From the NCBI RefSeq assembly GCF_006569185.2, contig NZ_VIGC02000029.1:16961-80960 (forward strand): a stretch of DNA of 64,000 bases, written 5' to 3'. Each line of letters starts with the position of its first letter. Position 1 is the stretch's first letter. Below the pieces are notes generated by a model that saw only the letters and a program-made list of their open reading frames with translations, had not been told where the DNA came from and did no database searches. This document shows, one piece after another, positions 21,824 to 31,600 of the stretch. The translations under genes and the position numbers were made by a program. The DNA comes from Litorilinea aerophila. GTDB taxonomy: Bacteria; Chloroflexota; Anaerolineae; Caldilineales; Caldilineaceae.

Positions 21824-23401
21824 ATGGTGACACATTTTCTTTCCAGGCGCCCCCTGTGGACGGTGGTGGGCTTACCCCTGCTGGCGTTGGGACTGTTCCT
21901 GGGTCTGGTCGACGGCCTGGCCCGGGCAGAGGAACCAGAGATCCTCTACGTGGCGCCGGGCGGAGAGTGCGGGGGGGCAGCTCCCTGTTTCGCCAGCATC
22001 CAGGCCGCAGTGGACGCAGCCAGCAACGGCGCGCAGATCCGGGTGGCGGCGGGGACCTACACCGGCGTCACCACGGCCCTGGTCTCCGGCATTTCCTACA
22101 CCCAGGTGGTCCTGATCACCCGCAGCCTGAGCCTCCAGGGCGGCTACACCCGGACCCACTGGCTCCACCCGAACCCATCCGCCCATCCGACGATCGTGGA
22201 CGCCCGGCAGCAGGGCCGGGCCATTACCATCGTGGGCAGCGGCAGCCAGAGCGTCACCGTGGCCGGACTCATCCTGACCGGCGGCGACTACACCGGCCTT
22301 GGCAATCCGCCGGGCGTGGGCAACCGCAGTTGCGTGCGCACCGGCTCAGACTGCGGCGGCGGCCTCTTCGCCCGCCGGGTGACCCTGACCCTCCGGGACG
22401 TGACCCTGGTGGACAACACGGCCAGCCGGACCTCCAACTACAGCGACGGCGGGGGCGCCTACCTGTGGGAAGTGAACCCGGGGAGCCGGATCGAAAGAAG
22501 CCGTTTCGTCCAGAACCGGGCCTTGACCGAGGACGGCGCCGGCGGGGGTCTGGCCCTGGTCTTCACCGGCGCCATCACCCTGACCGACACCCGCTTCGAG
22601 CAGAACCGGGCTGCGGCCCACGGCGGCGGCCTCTACCTCTTCCAACCCCAGGAAACGGTCTCCATCCTGGACAGCGCCTTCATCAGCAACGAGGTAAACG
22701 CTTCCGGGGGAGGCGGCCTGTCGGCCCGGTTGACCCAGGATGGCCTGGCCCTGCACCTAGAGCGCACCATCTTCCGCCAAAACCAGGCCTGGGGACAGGC
22801 GGCGGCCATCAACCTGGTGAAGCAGGGCATCGGCAATACCCGGGTGACCATGGACAACGTGCTGCTGGCAGCCAACCGGCTGAGCGCCCCCGGCTCGACC
22901 GGTGCCGTGGTGAACGGCGAGGGAGGCTCCGGCGGTGCGCTGGGCCTGCAGCTCCGCCACGTGACCTGGGCCGATCACGCGAATTTGGCTGCGCTGCGCC
23001 TGAGCAACGCCTACGAATACCCCGTCACCGCGCAGGTGGAAAACGGGCTCATAGTCACTGCCACCAGCGCCTACCTGGCCCGCCGCACCGGCACGGGCAC
23101 GGTGACCATCCGCCACACCAACACCCTGCGCCACAACGTGACTGACCTCCACACGGTCGAGGCCGGCGCCCCCACCTTCCAGGCCACCAATCCCCTGCAC
23201 GGCGATCCCCGGTTGGACGCCGATTTCCACCTGCAGGCAGGCTCCGCAGCCATCGACGCCGGGGTGGATGTGGACATCCACGACGACATCGACCGGGACA
23301 GGCGTCCCATGGGCGCCGGGCCAGACGTGGGGGCCGACGAATTCGTCTTCACGCGGATCTACCTGCCCCACGTCTCCTCCGCGGCCCCGGACGGCGAGTG
23401 A
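21824..23401 (+). CDS. Secreted parallel beta-helix protein (choice-of-anchor Q type)
   Basis: 525 aa from the ATG at 21824, which has AGGAGG upstream; the earlier in-frame ATG at 21767 lacks one. Residues 1-33 form a signal peptide (RRPLWTVVGLPLLALG). The mature part starts with ILYVAPGGECGGAAPCFASI and continues with beta-helix rungs rich in Gly/Asn (SDGGGAYLWE, AAAHGGGLYLF, NASGGGGLSAR). It ends with AIDAGVDVDIHDDIDRD, PDVGADEF and then RIYLPHVSS. The GSAAIDAG...DxDxRxR...DVGADEF block is the choice-of-anchor Q / polymorphic outer-membrane-like end common in secreted proteins. The Tyr-Leu-Pro-x-Val tail recurs in two other secreted proteins nearby. Substrate or binding partner is unknown; no polysaccharide lyase catalytic set was recognised. 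Confidence 0.8.
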   Translation: MVTHFLSRRPLWTVVGLPLLALGLFLGLVDGLARAEEPEILYVAPGGECGGAAPCFASIQAAVDAASNGAQIRVAAGTYTGVTTALVSGISYTQVVLITRSLSLQGGYTRTHWLHPNPSAHPTIVDARQQGRAITIVGSGSQSVTVAGLILTGGDYTGLGNPPGVGNRSCVRTGSDCGGGLFARRVTLTLRDVTLVDNTASRTSNYSDGGGAYLWEVNPGSRIERSRFVQNRALTEDGAGGGLALVFTGAITLTDTRFEQNRAAAHGGGLYLFQPQETVSILDSAFISNEVNASGGGGLSARLTQDGLALHLERTIFRQNQAWGQAAAINLVKQGIGNTRVTMDNVLLAANRLSAPGSTGAVVNGEGGSGGALGLQLRHVTWADHANLAALRLSNAYEYPVTAQVENGLIVTATSAYLARRTGTGTVTIRHTNTLRHNVTDLHTVEAGAPTFQATNPLHGDPRLDADFHLQAGSAAIDAGVDVDIHDDIDRDRRPMGAGPDVGADEFVFTRIYLPHVSSAAPDGE

Positions 23402-23442
23402 TCCGGCCTGTTTTTATGGCCCTTTTTCCCGGGTCGAGGCTA

Positions 23443-23451
23443 TGCTACAAT
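23443..23451 (+). promoter_or_regulatory. Extended -10 promoter of the BTAD regulator
   Basis: TGC-TACAAT at 23443-23451 fits an extended -10 element. Predicted start is near 23458, about 40 bp before the ATG at 23499. An ATG at 23442 overlaps this element and would be upstream of the transcript start, which argues for the later start codon. Confidence 0.5.
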
Positions 23452-23498
23452 GGGGATGGCTACCCCTCCAGGCTCTTTTCTCAGCCATCGACCGTCGG

Positions 23499-26400
23499 AT
23501 GAGCACCCAGCCATCTCTGCTTGCGATACAACTCCTGGGCGACTTCCAGGTAACCGACCGACACGGGCAGCAACTCCTGGCCGAAAGCGAACGGCTGCAG
23601 GCCCTGCTGGCCTATCTGGTGCTGCACAGCCGCGCGCCCCAGCCCCGCCAGCATGTGGCCTTCCTCTTCTGGCCCGATACCCAGGAAGCCCAGGCCCGCA
23701 CCAACCTGCGCAACCTGCTCCACCGCCTGCGCCGCCTGCTTCCCCAGGCCGACGCCTTCATCCACGCCGACGCCACCCTGATCGCCTGGCGGTCCGATGG
23801 CCCCTTCGTCTGTGACGCCCTGGCCTTCGACGCCGCAGTGGAAGAAGCCGAAACCCACCTCCAGGGCGGCCAGCATCAGGCCGCAGAGGCCGCTCTGCGC
23901 CGGGCCGTCCAGCTCTACCGGGGCGATCTGTTGCCCGGCCACTACGACGAATGGCTGCTTCCCCTGCGGGAGCGGTTGCGCCAACGGGCCTTCCGCGCCC
24001 TGGAGATGCTCACCCGCCTGCTGGAAGAACGCCAGGCCTGGCAAGAAGCCATCCGCTATGGCCAGACGTGGCTGCGCCTGGATCCCCTCAACGAGCAGGC
24101 ATACCGCTGTCTGATGCGCCTGCACACGGCCCAGGGCAACCGGGCCGCCGCGCTCCAGGCCTATCACACCTGCGTCACCACCCTCCAGCGGGAGCTGGGC
24201 GTGGAGCCCGATGAGGTGACCCAGACGCTGTACCGCCAGCTTCTCCAGCGGGAGCCTGGGGATCTACCGGAGCCCACTGCACGTCGCCCCGCTCCCCTCA
24301 TCGGCCGGGATGAGGCCTGGCGACGCCTGCTGGGCATCTGGCGGGCCGTTCGCCGGGGGCAATTTCCGCCCCAATGTGTCCTCATCACCGGCGAGGCCGG
24401 CATCGGCAAAAGCCGCCTGGCGGAAGAGTTCGTCCAGTGGGCGAAACGTCAGAACGTGACCACAGCCACCGCCCACGCCCCCACCTCCCGAGGACCTTTG
24501 GCCTTCGAACCGGTCGCGGCCTGGCTGCGCAGCCTGCCGCCCCCCTCCCTCCCTCCAGCCTGGCAGGTGGAAGTGGCCCGGCTTCTGCCTGACCTGCTCC
24601 CCGACGTTTCGGTGCAGCCCGGCCCGTTGCGGGAAGCCTGGCAGCGCCAGCGTTTCTTCGAAGCCCTCACCCGGGCCATCCTGAGCCAGCCCCAGCCCCT
24701 CCTGCTTCTGCTGGACGATGCCCACCAGGCCGATGAGGAGACGCTGGAATGGCTCCATTACCTCTTCCGCTACGATGTCCAGGCCCGGCTCCTGCTCCTC
24801 CTCACCGCCCGCCACGACGAGCTGGCGCCGGACCATCCCCTGTCTGCCCTGGCCCACGGACTGCAAGGGCGGGGGCAGTGGACCGTCCTGCCCCTGGCCC
24901 GGCTGAGCCCGGCCCAGACGGCGCGGCTGGCCGCCAACCTGGTGGGCCATGACCTGCCGGCGGAGACGGCGGCCGCCCTCTACCGACACACCGGCGGCAC
25001 CCCTCTCTTCATCGTCGAGTATGTCAACAGTGGCCTGGCCACCCTGCCCGCGGACGCGCCCCTGCCTGAACAGGCCCGGGCCCTGCTCCTGGCCCACCTG
25101 CAACAGCTCTCACCCCAGGCCCATCTCCTGGCCGAGGCCGCAGCCGTCCTCGGCCGCAGTTTTACCACCGACCTGCTGGCCCGCCTCACCGAGCTGGATG
25201 AGGACCGGCTGGTACGCGCCCTGGATGAGCTGTGGCAGCGGCGTCTGTTTCGCGAGGAGGGGCCGGCCACCTATGCCTTCAGCCATGACAAGCTGCGGGA
25301 AGCAGTCTACGAGCAGCTCGGTCCGGCGCGACGTCAGGCCCTCCATGGGCGGGCAGCCCAGGCCCTGCAAAGCCTCTCCCCCCACGACCTGCGGGGCCAG
25401 GCCTTCCACCAGGAGCAGGCCGGCCACCGGCAGGCGGCCCTGGCCCTCTATGTCCAGGCAGCCCGCCAGGAGATGAACCGCTTTGCCTACCACGCAGCCC
25501 GGGAGCTGCTCCACCATGCCCGGACCCTGGCCGATGATTCCTTCACGCCCCTGCTGGTGGACATCTGGCTCCTGTTGGCTGAGATAGCCGATGTCCTCGG
25601 CCAGCCGGCCGATGCCCAGCAGGCCATCACCCAGGCCCTGCGTCTGGCCCACACCGTCGGGGCACCCCCTCAGCAGGCCCGCGCCCAGTACGTCGCCGGC
25701 CTCCTGGCGACGAAAACCGGCCAACACCCAGAGGCGTCCGTCTACTTTGAGCAGGCGTTGAAACTGGCCCAGACCCACCAGGACCCCACCCTGGCCCTGG
25801 ACATCCTGCTGGCCTGGGGTGAACTGTCCATCCGGTGTGGCGACATGGCCACAGCCCGCCGCCACTTCGAGGAGGCCCGCGAATTGGCCCGGGAGACCCA
25901 GGCTGCAGCCCAGGAAGCGGAGGCCCTGGACGGGCTGGGTTTCATCTATCCGGCCTTGGGCGAACCACCGGAAAGGGCCGAACAGGCGTTGCGCCAGGCC
26001 CTGGCCCTGCGCCGGGCCGTGGGCGACCAGCTGGGCGAGGCGCGCGCCCTCTGCAACCTGACCAGCCTGTTGCAGAGCCGGGGTGCCCACGACCAGGCCC
26101 TGCAGGTGGGTCAGAAAGCCCTGGCCCAAAATGAGGCTGTCGGCTACCGGCGGGGGATGGCCGCAATCCAGGGGGCCATGGGGCTGGCGGCCTCGGCCCT
26201 GGGTGACTTCGCGGCCGCCACCACCTTTTTGCAGGACGCCCGGCAGACGCTGGAGGTCCTGGGCGACGTGGTCGGTGTCACCATCACCACGGCCAACCTG
26301 GGCCTGGTGGCCGAACGGGCCCACCACCTGGCGGAAGCAGCCCGCCTGTATCGGGAAGCGCTGGATCTGGCGGTGGACCACGGCGCCGCCCTCTTCGCCG

Positions 26401-26870
26401 CCATTGTCCGCCACGACCTGGCCCGGATCCACGTCAAACGGGAGGCGTGGCAGGAGGCTCTGGCGCTGCTCCCCGCCGCTGAAAGGTACTTCCAGGAGAC
26501 AGGTGACCGCCTCTACACCCAGAGTTGCCGTACCCTGTTGGGCCGGGCCCTGCTGGCGTTGGGTCAACGGCCCCGGGCCCGGGAGCTGGCGGAAGGGTGC
26601 TGGCAGGCATGGCAAGAGGGGGGATGGAGCGGCGAATTACTTCCCGACTGGCTCTGGCACCTGGCCGACCTGCTGGCCGCGCTGGGCGAAACACAGCGGG
26701 CCCGGCAGGTGCTCGCCGCGGCCTACGCGCACCTGGAAGAGGCCGCAGCCGCCATCCAGGATGAGGCCCGCCGCCGGGCTTTCTTCGAGCAGGTCCACGT
26801 TCACCGCTGCATCTGCGAAGCCCATGCGGATTGGGTGCGGCGCGCTGGAAAGAAGCGTGAACCCCGCTAA
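23499..26870 (+). CDS. BTAD-type transcriptional regulator with AAA ATPase and TPR repeats
   Basis: 1123 aa using the ATG at 23499 (MSTQPSLLAIQLLGDFQV). Order: OmpR-like winged helix (about 8-100; LGDFQVTDRHG, FWPDTQEAQARTNLRNLLHR); bacterial transcriptional activation domain (about 110-255; YRGDLLPGHYDEWLLPLRE, LDPLNEQAYRCLMRLH, ELGVEPDEVTQTLYRQLL); an NTPase module with Walker A GEAGIGKSRL and Walker B LLLLLDDAHQADEETL; then about ten TPR-like repeats to the C-terminus. This is the large SARP/LuxR-like STAND regulator format frequent in Chloroflexota and Actinomycetota, where NTP hydrolysis and TPR contacts gate DNA binding. The stop overlaps the convergent doc gene by four bases. The target operon is not evident. 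Confidence 0.88.
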   Translation: MSTQPSLLAIQLLGDFQVTDRHGQQLLAESERLQALLAYLVLHSRAPQPRQHVAFLFWPDTQEAQARTNLRNLLHRLRRLLPQADAFIHADATLIAWRSDGPFVCDALAFDAAVEEAETHLQGGQHQAAEAALRRAVQLYRGDLLPGHYDEWLLPLRERLRQRAFRALEMLTRLLEERQAWQEAIRYGQTWLRLDPLNEQAYRCLMRLHTAQGNRAAALQAYHTCVTTLQRELGVEPDEVTQTLYRQLLQREPGDLPEPTARRPAPLIGRDEAWRRLLGIWRAVRRGQFPPQCVLITGEAGIGKSRLAEEFVQWAKRQNVTTATAHAPTSRGPLAFEPVAAWLRSLPPPSLPPAWQVEVARLLPDLLPDVSVQPGPLREAWQRQRFFEALTRAILSQPQPLLLLLDDAHQADEETLEWLHYLFRYDVQARLLLLLTARHDELAPDHPLSALAHGLQGRGQWTVLPLARLSPAQTARLAANLVGHDLPAETAAALYRHTGGTPLFIVEYVNSGLATLPADAPLPEQARALLLAHLQQLSPQAHLLAEAAAVLGRSFTTDLLARLTELDEDRLVRALDELWQRRLFREEGPATYAFSHDKLREAVYEQLGPARRQALHGRAAQALQSLSPHDLRGQAFHQEQAGHRQAALALYVQAARQEMNRFAYHAARELLHHARTLADDSFTPLLVDIWLLLAEIADVLGQPADAQQAITQALRLAHTVGAPPQQARAQYVAGLLATKTGQHPEASVYFEQALKLAQTHQDPTLALDILLAWGELSIRCGDMATARRHFEEARELARETQAAAQEAEALDGLGFIYPALGEPPERAEQALRQALALRRAVGDQLGEARALCNLTSLLQSRGAHDQALQVGQKALAQNEAVGYRRGMAAIQGAMGLAASALGDFAAATTFLQDARQTLEVLGDVVGVTITTANLGLVAERAHHLAEAARLYREALDLAVDHGAALFAAIVRHDLARIHVKREAWQEALALLPAAERYFQETGDRLYTQSCRTLLGRALLALGQRPRARELAEGCWQAWQEGGWSGELLPDWLWHLADLLAALGETQRARQVLAAAYAHLEEAAAAIQDEARRRAFFEQVHVHRCICEAHADWVRRAGKKREPR

Positions 26871-27265
26871 ACGCTGTTACCAGGGTCTCGGACCGTATGC
26901 GCGCGCAGCCAGGCGGCGATTTCGACAATTTCCGGCCTGGCCCTGGTGACGTACAGGGTGAATGTCTCCACTTCCTGATTGGACGCCACCAGCCGATAGC
27001 CGTTCTGACGCAGGAAGAGGGCTGCCGCAGCGATTCCGGTGCGCTTGTTGCCGTCCACAAAAGGGTGATTGTGGATGAGGGAAGCCATCAGGGCGGCTGC
27101 CTTGGAGAAGAGATCGGGATACAAATCCTGGCCGCCAAAGGTGGTCCAGGGCCGGGCCACGGCTGACTGGAGCAGGGAGAGAGCCCGCACCCCGTGCATG
27201 CCGCCTGTCTCTTCAATGAGGCGGGCGTGCAAAAATAACACCTGGACAACAGTGAGCGCCTTCAT
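26867..27265 (-). CDS. doc: Doc/Fic-family toxin
   Basis: 132 aa. The Fic core HPFVDGNKRTGIAAAALFLR contains the invariant H-x-F-x-D-G-N-K-R, and the N-terminal LIEETGGMHGVRALSLLQSA is the usual death-on-curing lead. Known Doc proteins phosphorylate and inactivate EF-Tu. The start ATG at 27265 overlaps the antitoxin stop in an ATGA, so translation is likely coupled. The expected partner family Phd is replaced by an AbrB/MazE-type protein. Confidence 0.9.
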   Translation of the reverse strand: MKALTVVQVLFLHARLIEETGGMHGVRALSLLQSAVARPWTTFGGQDLYPDLFSKAAALMASLIHNHPFVDGNKRTGIAAAALFLRQNGYRLVASNQEVETFTLYVTRARPEIVEIAAWLRAHTVRDPGNSV

Positions 27266-27504
27266 TGGCGAGCCAGGGCTTCCAATGCGGGGCGATACTC
27301 CTCAATGAACGCCGCGACCTGGCGGGCAAATTCCTGGTCAACGTCGAGAAGCGCCGGACTCACCGGGCTGATCACGATCTGCCGTCGCTCCTGGTCCACT
27401 TCCACAGAGACCTCATCTCCCTCACCCAGGCCCAACTGGCCCAGGGCATCTTTGGGAAGAGAAACGACAATGCTGTTTCCTGTCCGAAAGATCTTGCGTA
27501 TCAT
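27262..27504 (-). CDS. AbrB/MazE-family antitoxin
   Basis: 80 aa. Residues 1-45 form a swapped-hairpin AbrB DNA-binding fold (MIRKIFRTGNSIVVSLPKDA, LGLGEGDEVSVEVD). The acidic C-terminal helix (FARQVAAFIEEYRPALEALA) is the expected toxin-binding part. AGGAGG at 27510-27515 is spaced better for the ATG at 27504 than for the adjacent ATG at 27507. It lies just upstream of and overlaps doc, and probably represses the operon by binding the inverted repeat in its promoter. Confidence 0.9.
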   Translation of the reverse strand: MIRKIFRTGNSIVVSLPKDALGQLGLGEGDEVSVEVDQERRQIVISPVSPALLDVDQEFARQVAAFIEEYRPALEALARQ

Positions 27505-27529
27505 CATATCCTCCTGTGTATTGACACCC

Positions 27530-27575
27530 CAATGTAATGACATTGTAAGTATACAGCCAGGTACCCCGGCGTCAA
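27530..27575 (-). promoter_or_regulatory. Promoter and operator of the toxin-antitoxin operon
   Basis: On the minus strand there is TTGACG (27575-27570), a 16 bp spacer and TATACT (27553-27548). Over the predicted start lies CAATGT-AATG-ACATTG (27530-27545), a perfect 6 bp inverted repeat with a 4 bp centre. The position suits autorepression by the AbrB-type antitoxin. Confidence 0.65.
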
Positions 27576-27720
27576 ATTTGAGCAAAACCTTCTCTACTTC
27601 GACAGAACGGTAAGCCCCCCATTCAACCGTAGCCCAAGGCGCCCATGAAACGCCTGTCAAACGCCTCGTTTGGTATACCGGGTATGACGTCAACCGGAAT
27701 GCAACCAAAGGAGGCTTCCC

Positions 27721-28617
27721 ATGATCCTCGTCGTCGGTGCCACCGGGCAATTGGGCGGCCTGGTCACCCGACGCCTGCTCCAGAACGGCTGGCCGGTGCG
27801 CGTCCTGGTGCGTAAGCCGTCCCCCGCGGCGACCCTTGCCGGCCAAGGACTGGCCACCGACTCCGCATCCCTCATCGCAGCCGGCGCTCAGCCGGTCTAT
27901 GGCAACCTGACCGCACCGGCCTCCCTGGTCCACGCCTGCCGGGGCGTGCACACGGTCATCACCACGGCCAACGCGGCTTCCCGCCCCGGCGAAACCGTGG
28001 AACAGGTGGACCTGTGGGGTAACCGCCACCTGATCGATGCGGCCGTCACCGCCGGCGTCCGTCGCTACCTCTTTGTCTCAGCCCAATTCGCGGACGCCCA
28101 CAGCCCTTCCGACTTCCTGCGGGCCAAAGCGGAAACCGAAGTCTATCTGCAAGCCAGCGGTCTGGACTACACCATCCTGGCCCCCAACGCCTTCATGGAC
28201 ACCTGGATCTCCGGGCTGGTGCTCAGGCCCATCTTCCAGGAGCGGCCCGTTACCCTGGTGGGCAGCGGTGCCCGGCGGCATGCCTTCATCGCCATGCAGG
28301 ACGTGGCCGCCTTCATCCTGGCCGCCCTGGAGCATCCGGCCGCCCATCATCGCCGCCTGGTGCTGGGCGGCCCCGAAGTCTTCTCCTTCCTGGATGCGGT
28401 GACCGCCGTGGCGCAGCTCCTGAACCGCTCCATCCCTGTGGTCCATGTGGCGCCGGGCGCGCCCATCCCCGGCCTGCCGGAGGAGGCATGGTCCATGGCC
28501 GCCTGGCTCGACACCTTCGATTCTCCAGTGGAGATGGCCGAAACCGCAGGCGTCCTCGGCGTGCCCCTAACTTCCCTGGAGGCGTTCATCCGCCGACAGT
28601 TGGCCCAGGCCGCATAA
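27721..28617 (+). CDS. NmrA/SDR-family NAD(P)-binding protein
   Basis: 298 aa, atypical short-chain dehydrogenase of the NmrA/NAD(P)H:quinone reductase type. The Rossmann motif is at the N-terminus (MILVVGATGQLGGLVTRRLL, a GxTGxxG pattern), followed by RVLVRKPS for the cofactor, the strand VYGNLTAPASLVHACRGV, and VRRYLFVSAQFADAHS. The active-site Tyr-x3-Lys of classical SDRs is absent, as is usual in this group. AAAGGAGG lies 6 bp before the ATG. Likely a quinone reductase or a redox sensor; the substrate is unknown. It stands alone between the toxin-antitoxin operon and the subtilase gene. Confidence 0.82.
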   Translation: MILVVGATGQLGGLVTRRLLQNGWPVRVLVRKPSPAATLAGQGLATDSASLIAAGAQPVYGNLTAPASLVHACRGVHTVITTANAASRPGETVEQVDLWGNRHLIDAAVTAGVRRYLFVSAQFADAHSPSDFLRAKAETEVYLQASGLDYTILAPNAFMDTWISGLVLRPIFQERPVTLVGSGARRHAFIAMQDVAAFILAALEHPAAHHRRLVLGGPEVFSFLDAVTAVAQLLNRSIPVVHVAPGAPIPGLPEEAWSMAAWLDTFDSPVEMAETAGVLGVPLTSLEAFIRRQLAQAA

Positions 28618-28678
28618 AGAATTCCACCCGTCATCCACGATATTTTTTGCATCGAAAGTTTGTTAAAGGAGGGGTATC

Positions 28679-31600
28679 ATGAAACATCCACGTTGGCGCC
28701 GGCTGCTTCTGCCGCTCTGGGGGGCAGCGCTGGCCGCGGCGCTCTTCTTCAGCCTGAACGGCCCCCCTGCCAGCGGACAGGGGCCGGACTTCCCCGCCGC
28801 CGACCCGGACACGGCGGCTCTTCTGGAACGCCTACAAGCCCAGGGCAGCCTGCGGCTCATCGTCATGCTGGACGTGCCCTGGCGGCTGGAAGCGCTCCAG
28901 CAGGTGGGCGCGGCCGATGCCCAGGCCGCAGCGGTGGCCCAGGCCCAGCAGGGAGTGCTGGCGTCCCTGCCCGCCGACGGCATCGCCAATCCCATCGCCG
29001 ACCCAACCTTCCCCGATCTCTCCCTGGAGGTCACCTCGCCGGAGGCACTGGCCGCGCTGCTGGCGGATCCCCGGGTGCGGCGGGTCTACCCGGCCCTGGA
29101 GGTGCCACCGCTTCTATACGAGAGCGTTCCCCTGATCCGTGGCCACTTTGCCCACACCCTCTTCTACCGGGGCAACGGCCAGGCCGTGGTGGTGATGGAC
29201 ACAGGGGTGGACCGTTTTCACCCGGCCCTGTCGGGGAAGGTGGTGGCAGGGGCCTGTTTCTCCACGCCTGGCGGCGGGGCGACCTCCCTCTGTCCGGGCG
29301 GCGCGTCCAGCAGCACCACCCTGGCCTCGGGGCAGTCCTGCGCCAGCAGCATCTCCGGCTGTGACCACGGTACCCACGTGGCCGGCATCGTGGCCGGCGT
29401 GGCCCCGGAGGCGGACCTGATCTCCATCCAGGTCTTCCGTCGCGCCACCGACAGCGGCACCAATACCCCCTGCGCCAATGCCAACCGCACCAGTCCCTGC
29501 ACCCTCTCTTCGGCTGCGGACATCGATGCGGCTCTGGCCTACGTCTACAACACCCTGCGCGGCCAGCACAACATCGCCGCCATCAACATGAGTTTGGGGG
29601 GCGGCAAGTACACGGCCCTCTGTGACCAGTTTGAATCCACCAAGCTCCGCATCGACGCCCTCACCGCGGCAGGCATCGCCGTGGTGGTGGCCACAGGCAA
29701 TAGCGGCTTCACCGATGCCATGGGCTGGCCCGCCTGCCACAGCTCCACCGTCAAGGTCAGCGCCACCGACAAGTCCGACCGGGTGGCCAGCTTTGCCAAC
29801 GTGGCCCCCTTCATGGACGTCTTTGCGCCGGGCGTCAGCATCTACGCACCGGTGCTCGCCAACCAGTACCAGTTCAAGAGCGGCACCAGCATGGCCGCCC
29901 CCCACGTCGCCGGTGCCTTCGCGGTCATGGCCGAGGCCCTGGCTTCGGGATCCAACCCGCCCGGCGGCGCCGCCAAGGTCTTCCGCATCCGCACCCTGCT
30001 GCGGGACACGGGCATCCCGGTGAACGACAACCGCAGCGGTGGCTCGACGACCAAACCCCGCATCGACCTCTACGCCGCCCTCTGTGGGGAGATCACTTGT
30101 GACAGCGACGACTATCCCACCCTTTTCATCGGCCAGACCCGCTCTGCCGCCATCAATCCTGGCTCGGATCGGGATTTCTTCTTCTACAACGGCCAGGCCG
30201 GCGATCGCCTCACCGTGGCCGTGGACCGCACCAGCGGCAGCATGGACCCCTACGTGGAGCTCTTCGACCCCGATGGCACCCGGGTCGCCGTGAACAACAA
30301 CGGCGGCGACGGCCTCAATGCCTTCATCAACGGGTACATCCTCCAGCAGACAGGCCGCTACCTGATCCGGGTGCGCAGCGCCAACAACCTGGCAGGCAGC
30401 TACCAGATCCGCCTCTCCCAGGAGGTGGTCACCCTGAACCCGGCGCCCCACATCACCGTCATTTCGCCCAACAGGGCCTCGGCCAACCCCTTTGCCTCCG
30501 ACTTCTGGGTGCGCATCGATGGCCGGAACTTCCTGCCCACTTCCCGGGTCTACTGGAACGGTTCTCTCCGCTCCATGTTCTACAGCAGCAGCAATCGCAT
30601 CTGGATCCGGGTGCGGGGCAGCGACATCAACTTCCCCGCGCCGCGCACGGCCTTCATCAGCGTGCAAAACCCAGGGCCCGGCGGCGGCTATTCCAACGTC
30701 TTTCCCTTCAGCGTCCAGTTCCCCTTCCTGGGCGAAAGCGAACTGCTGGCGCCGCCCCTGGAGAGCACCATCACCACCGGCGTCACCACTACCTTCGCCC
30801 TGCGCTGGACCGCGCCCGTCACGGCCACCACCTGGCGCAGCATGCAGAGCATGGACCTGATCCTGCGGGATCAGCAGGACAACGTGGCGGCCTGGGTGCG
30901 GGTGATCGAGCAGCCCGGCCCCAACAGCTTCTACACCCTGCTCAACGGCGCCCAGACGGGCCAGCCCGTGGGCGAAGGAGAGCCGGCGCCGGATGAACCC
31001 CAACGCCAGCAGGGGCTGCCCGGCGAAGACCGCCTGCTGGTCATCACCGACACGGTCACCCTGGTGCTGGCCGAAAGTGAGTTCTTCGGCTCGGGCCTCA
31101 CCGCCATCATGACCCCGACCCTCGTCTTCGGCCCCAACGCAGTGGGCACCTACAACGTGGAATTCCGGGTGGACCGCAAGGTGGAAGACCCCGACCAGCT
31201 GGCGGAGGACGAGGACCTGGTGCAGGAAGACATCCTGGGGCGCATCACCATTGTGCCGGCCGACTGCCCGGCACCGGTGCGGGATGTCACCCTCTCCGGC
31301 CCGCAGGACGGTCTGGTGGGGGTGGACTATCTGTTCAGCGCCACGGTGGACCCGGGAGCGCCCACCCAGCCCATCACCTACACCTGGGCGCCGGAGCCCC
31401 TCTCTGGCCAGGGGACGCCCCAGGCCACCTATCGCTGGGAAGACGCCGGACTGCAGGTGGTGAGCGTGGGCGTGGAGAACTGCGTGGGGGTAGAGACCGG
31501 CGCGCCCAACTTCGCCGCTGCCGTCCATCCGGTGGGCACCTACGCCACCGTGGAGCCGAATTTGAGCATCACCAAGCGCGGCCCGGCCACCACCCTGGCC

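Noticed and set aside
23268..23498. N-terminal extension of the BTAD regulator
   Set aside because: Overlaps the end of the beta-helix gene and its own predicted promoter; BTAD homology starts just after 23499.
27521..27553. Plus-strand TTGACA near the toxin-antitoxin promoter
   Set aside because: No gene follows within about 190 bp at suitable spacing, and the -10 match is poor; the minus-strand promoter explains the site better.
29114..31528. 804-codon minus-strand frame opposite the subtilase
   Set aside because: Composition is an antisense artefact (Gly/His/Val-rich); the plus strand has the full catalytic triad.
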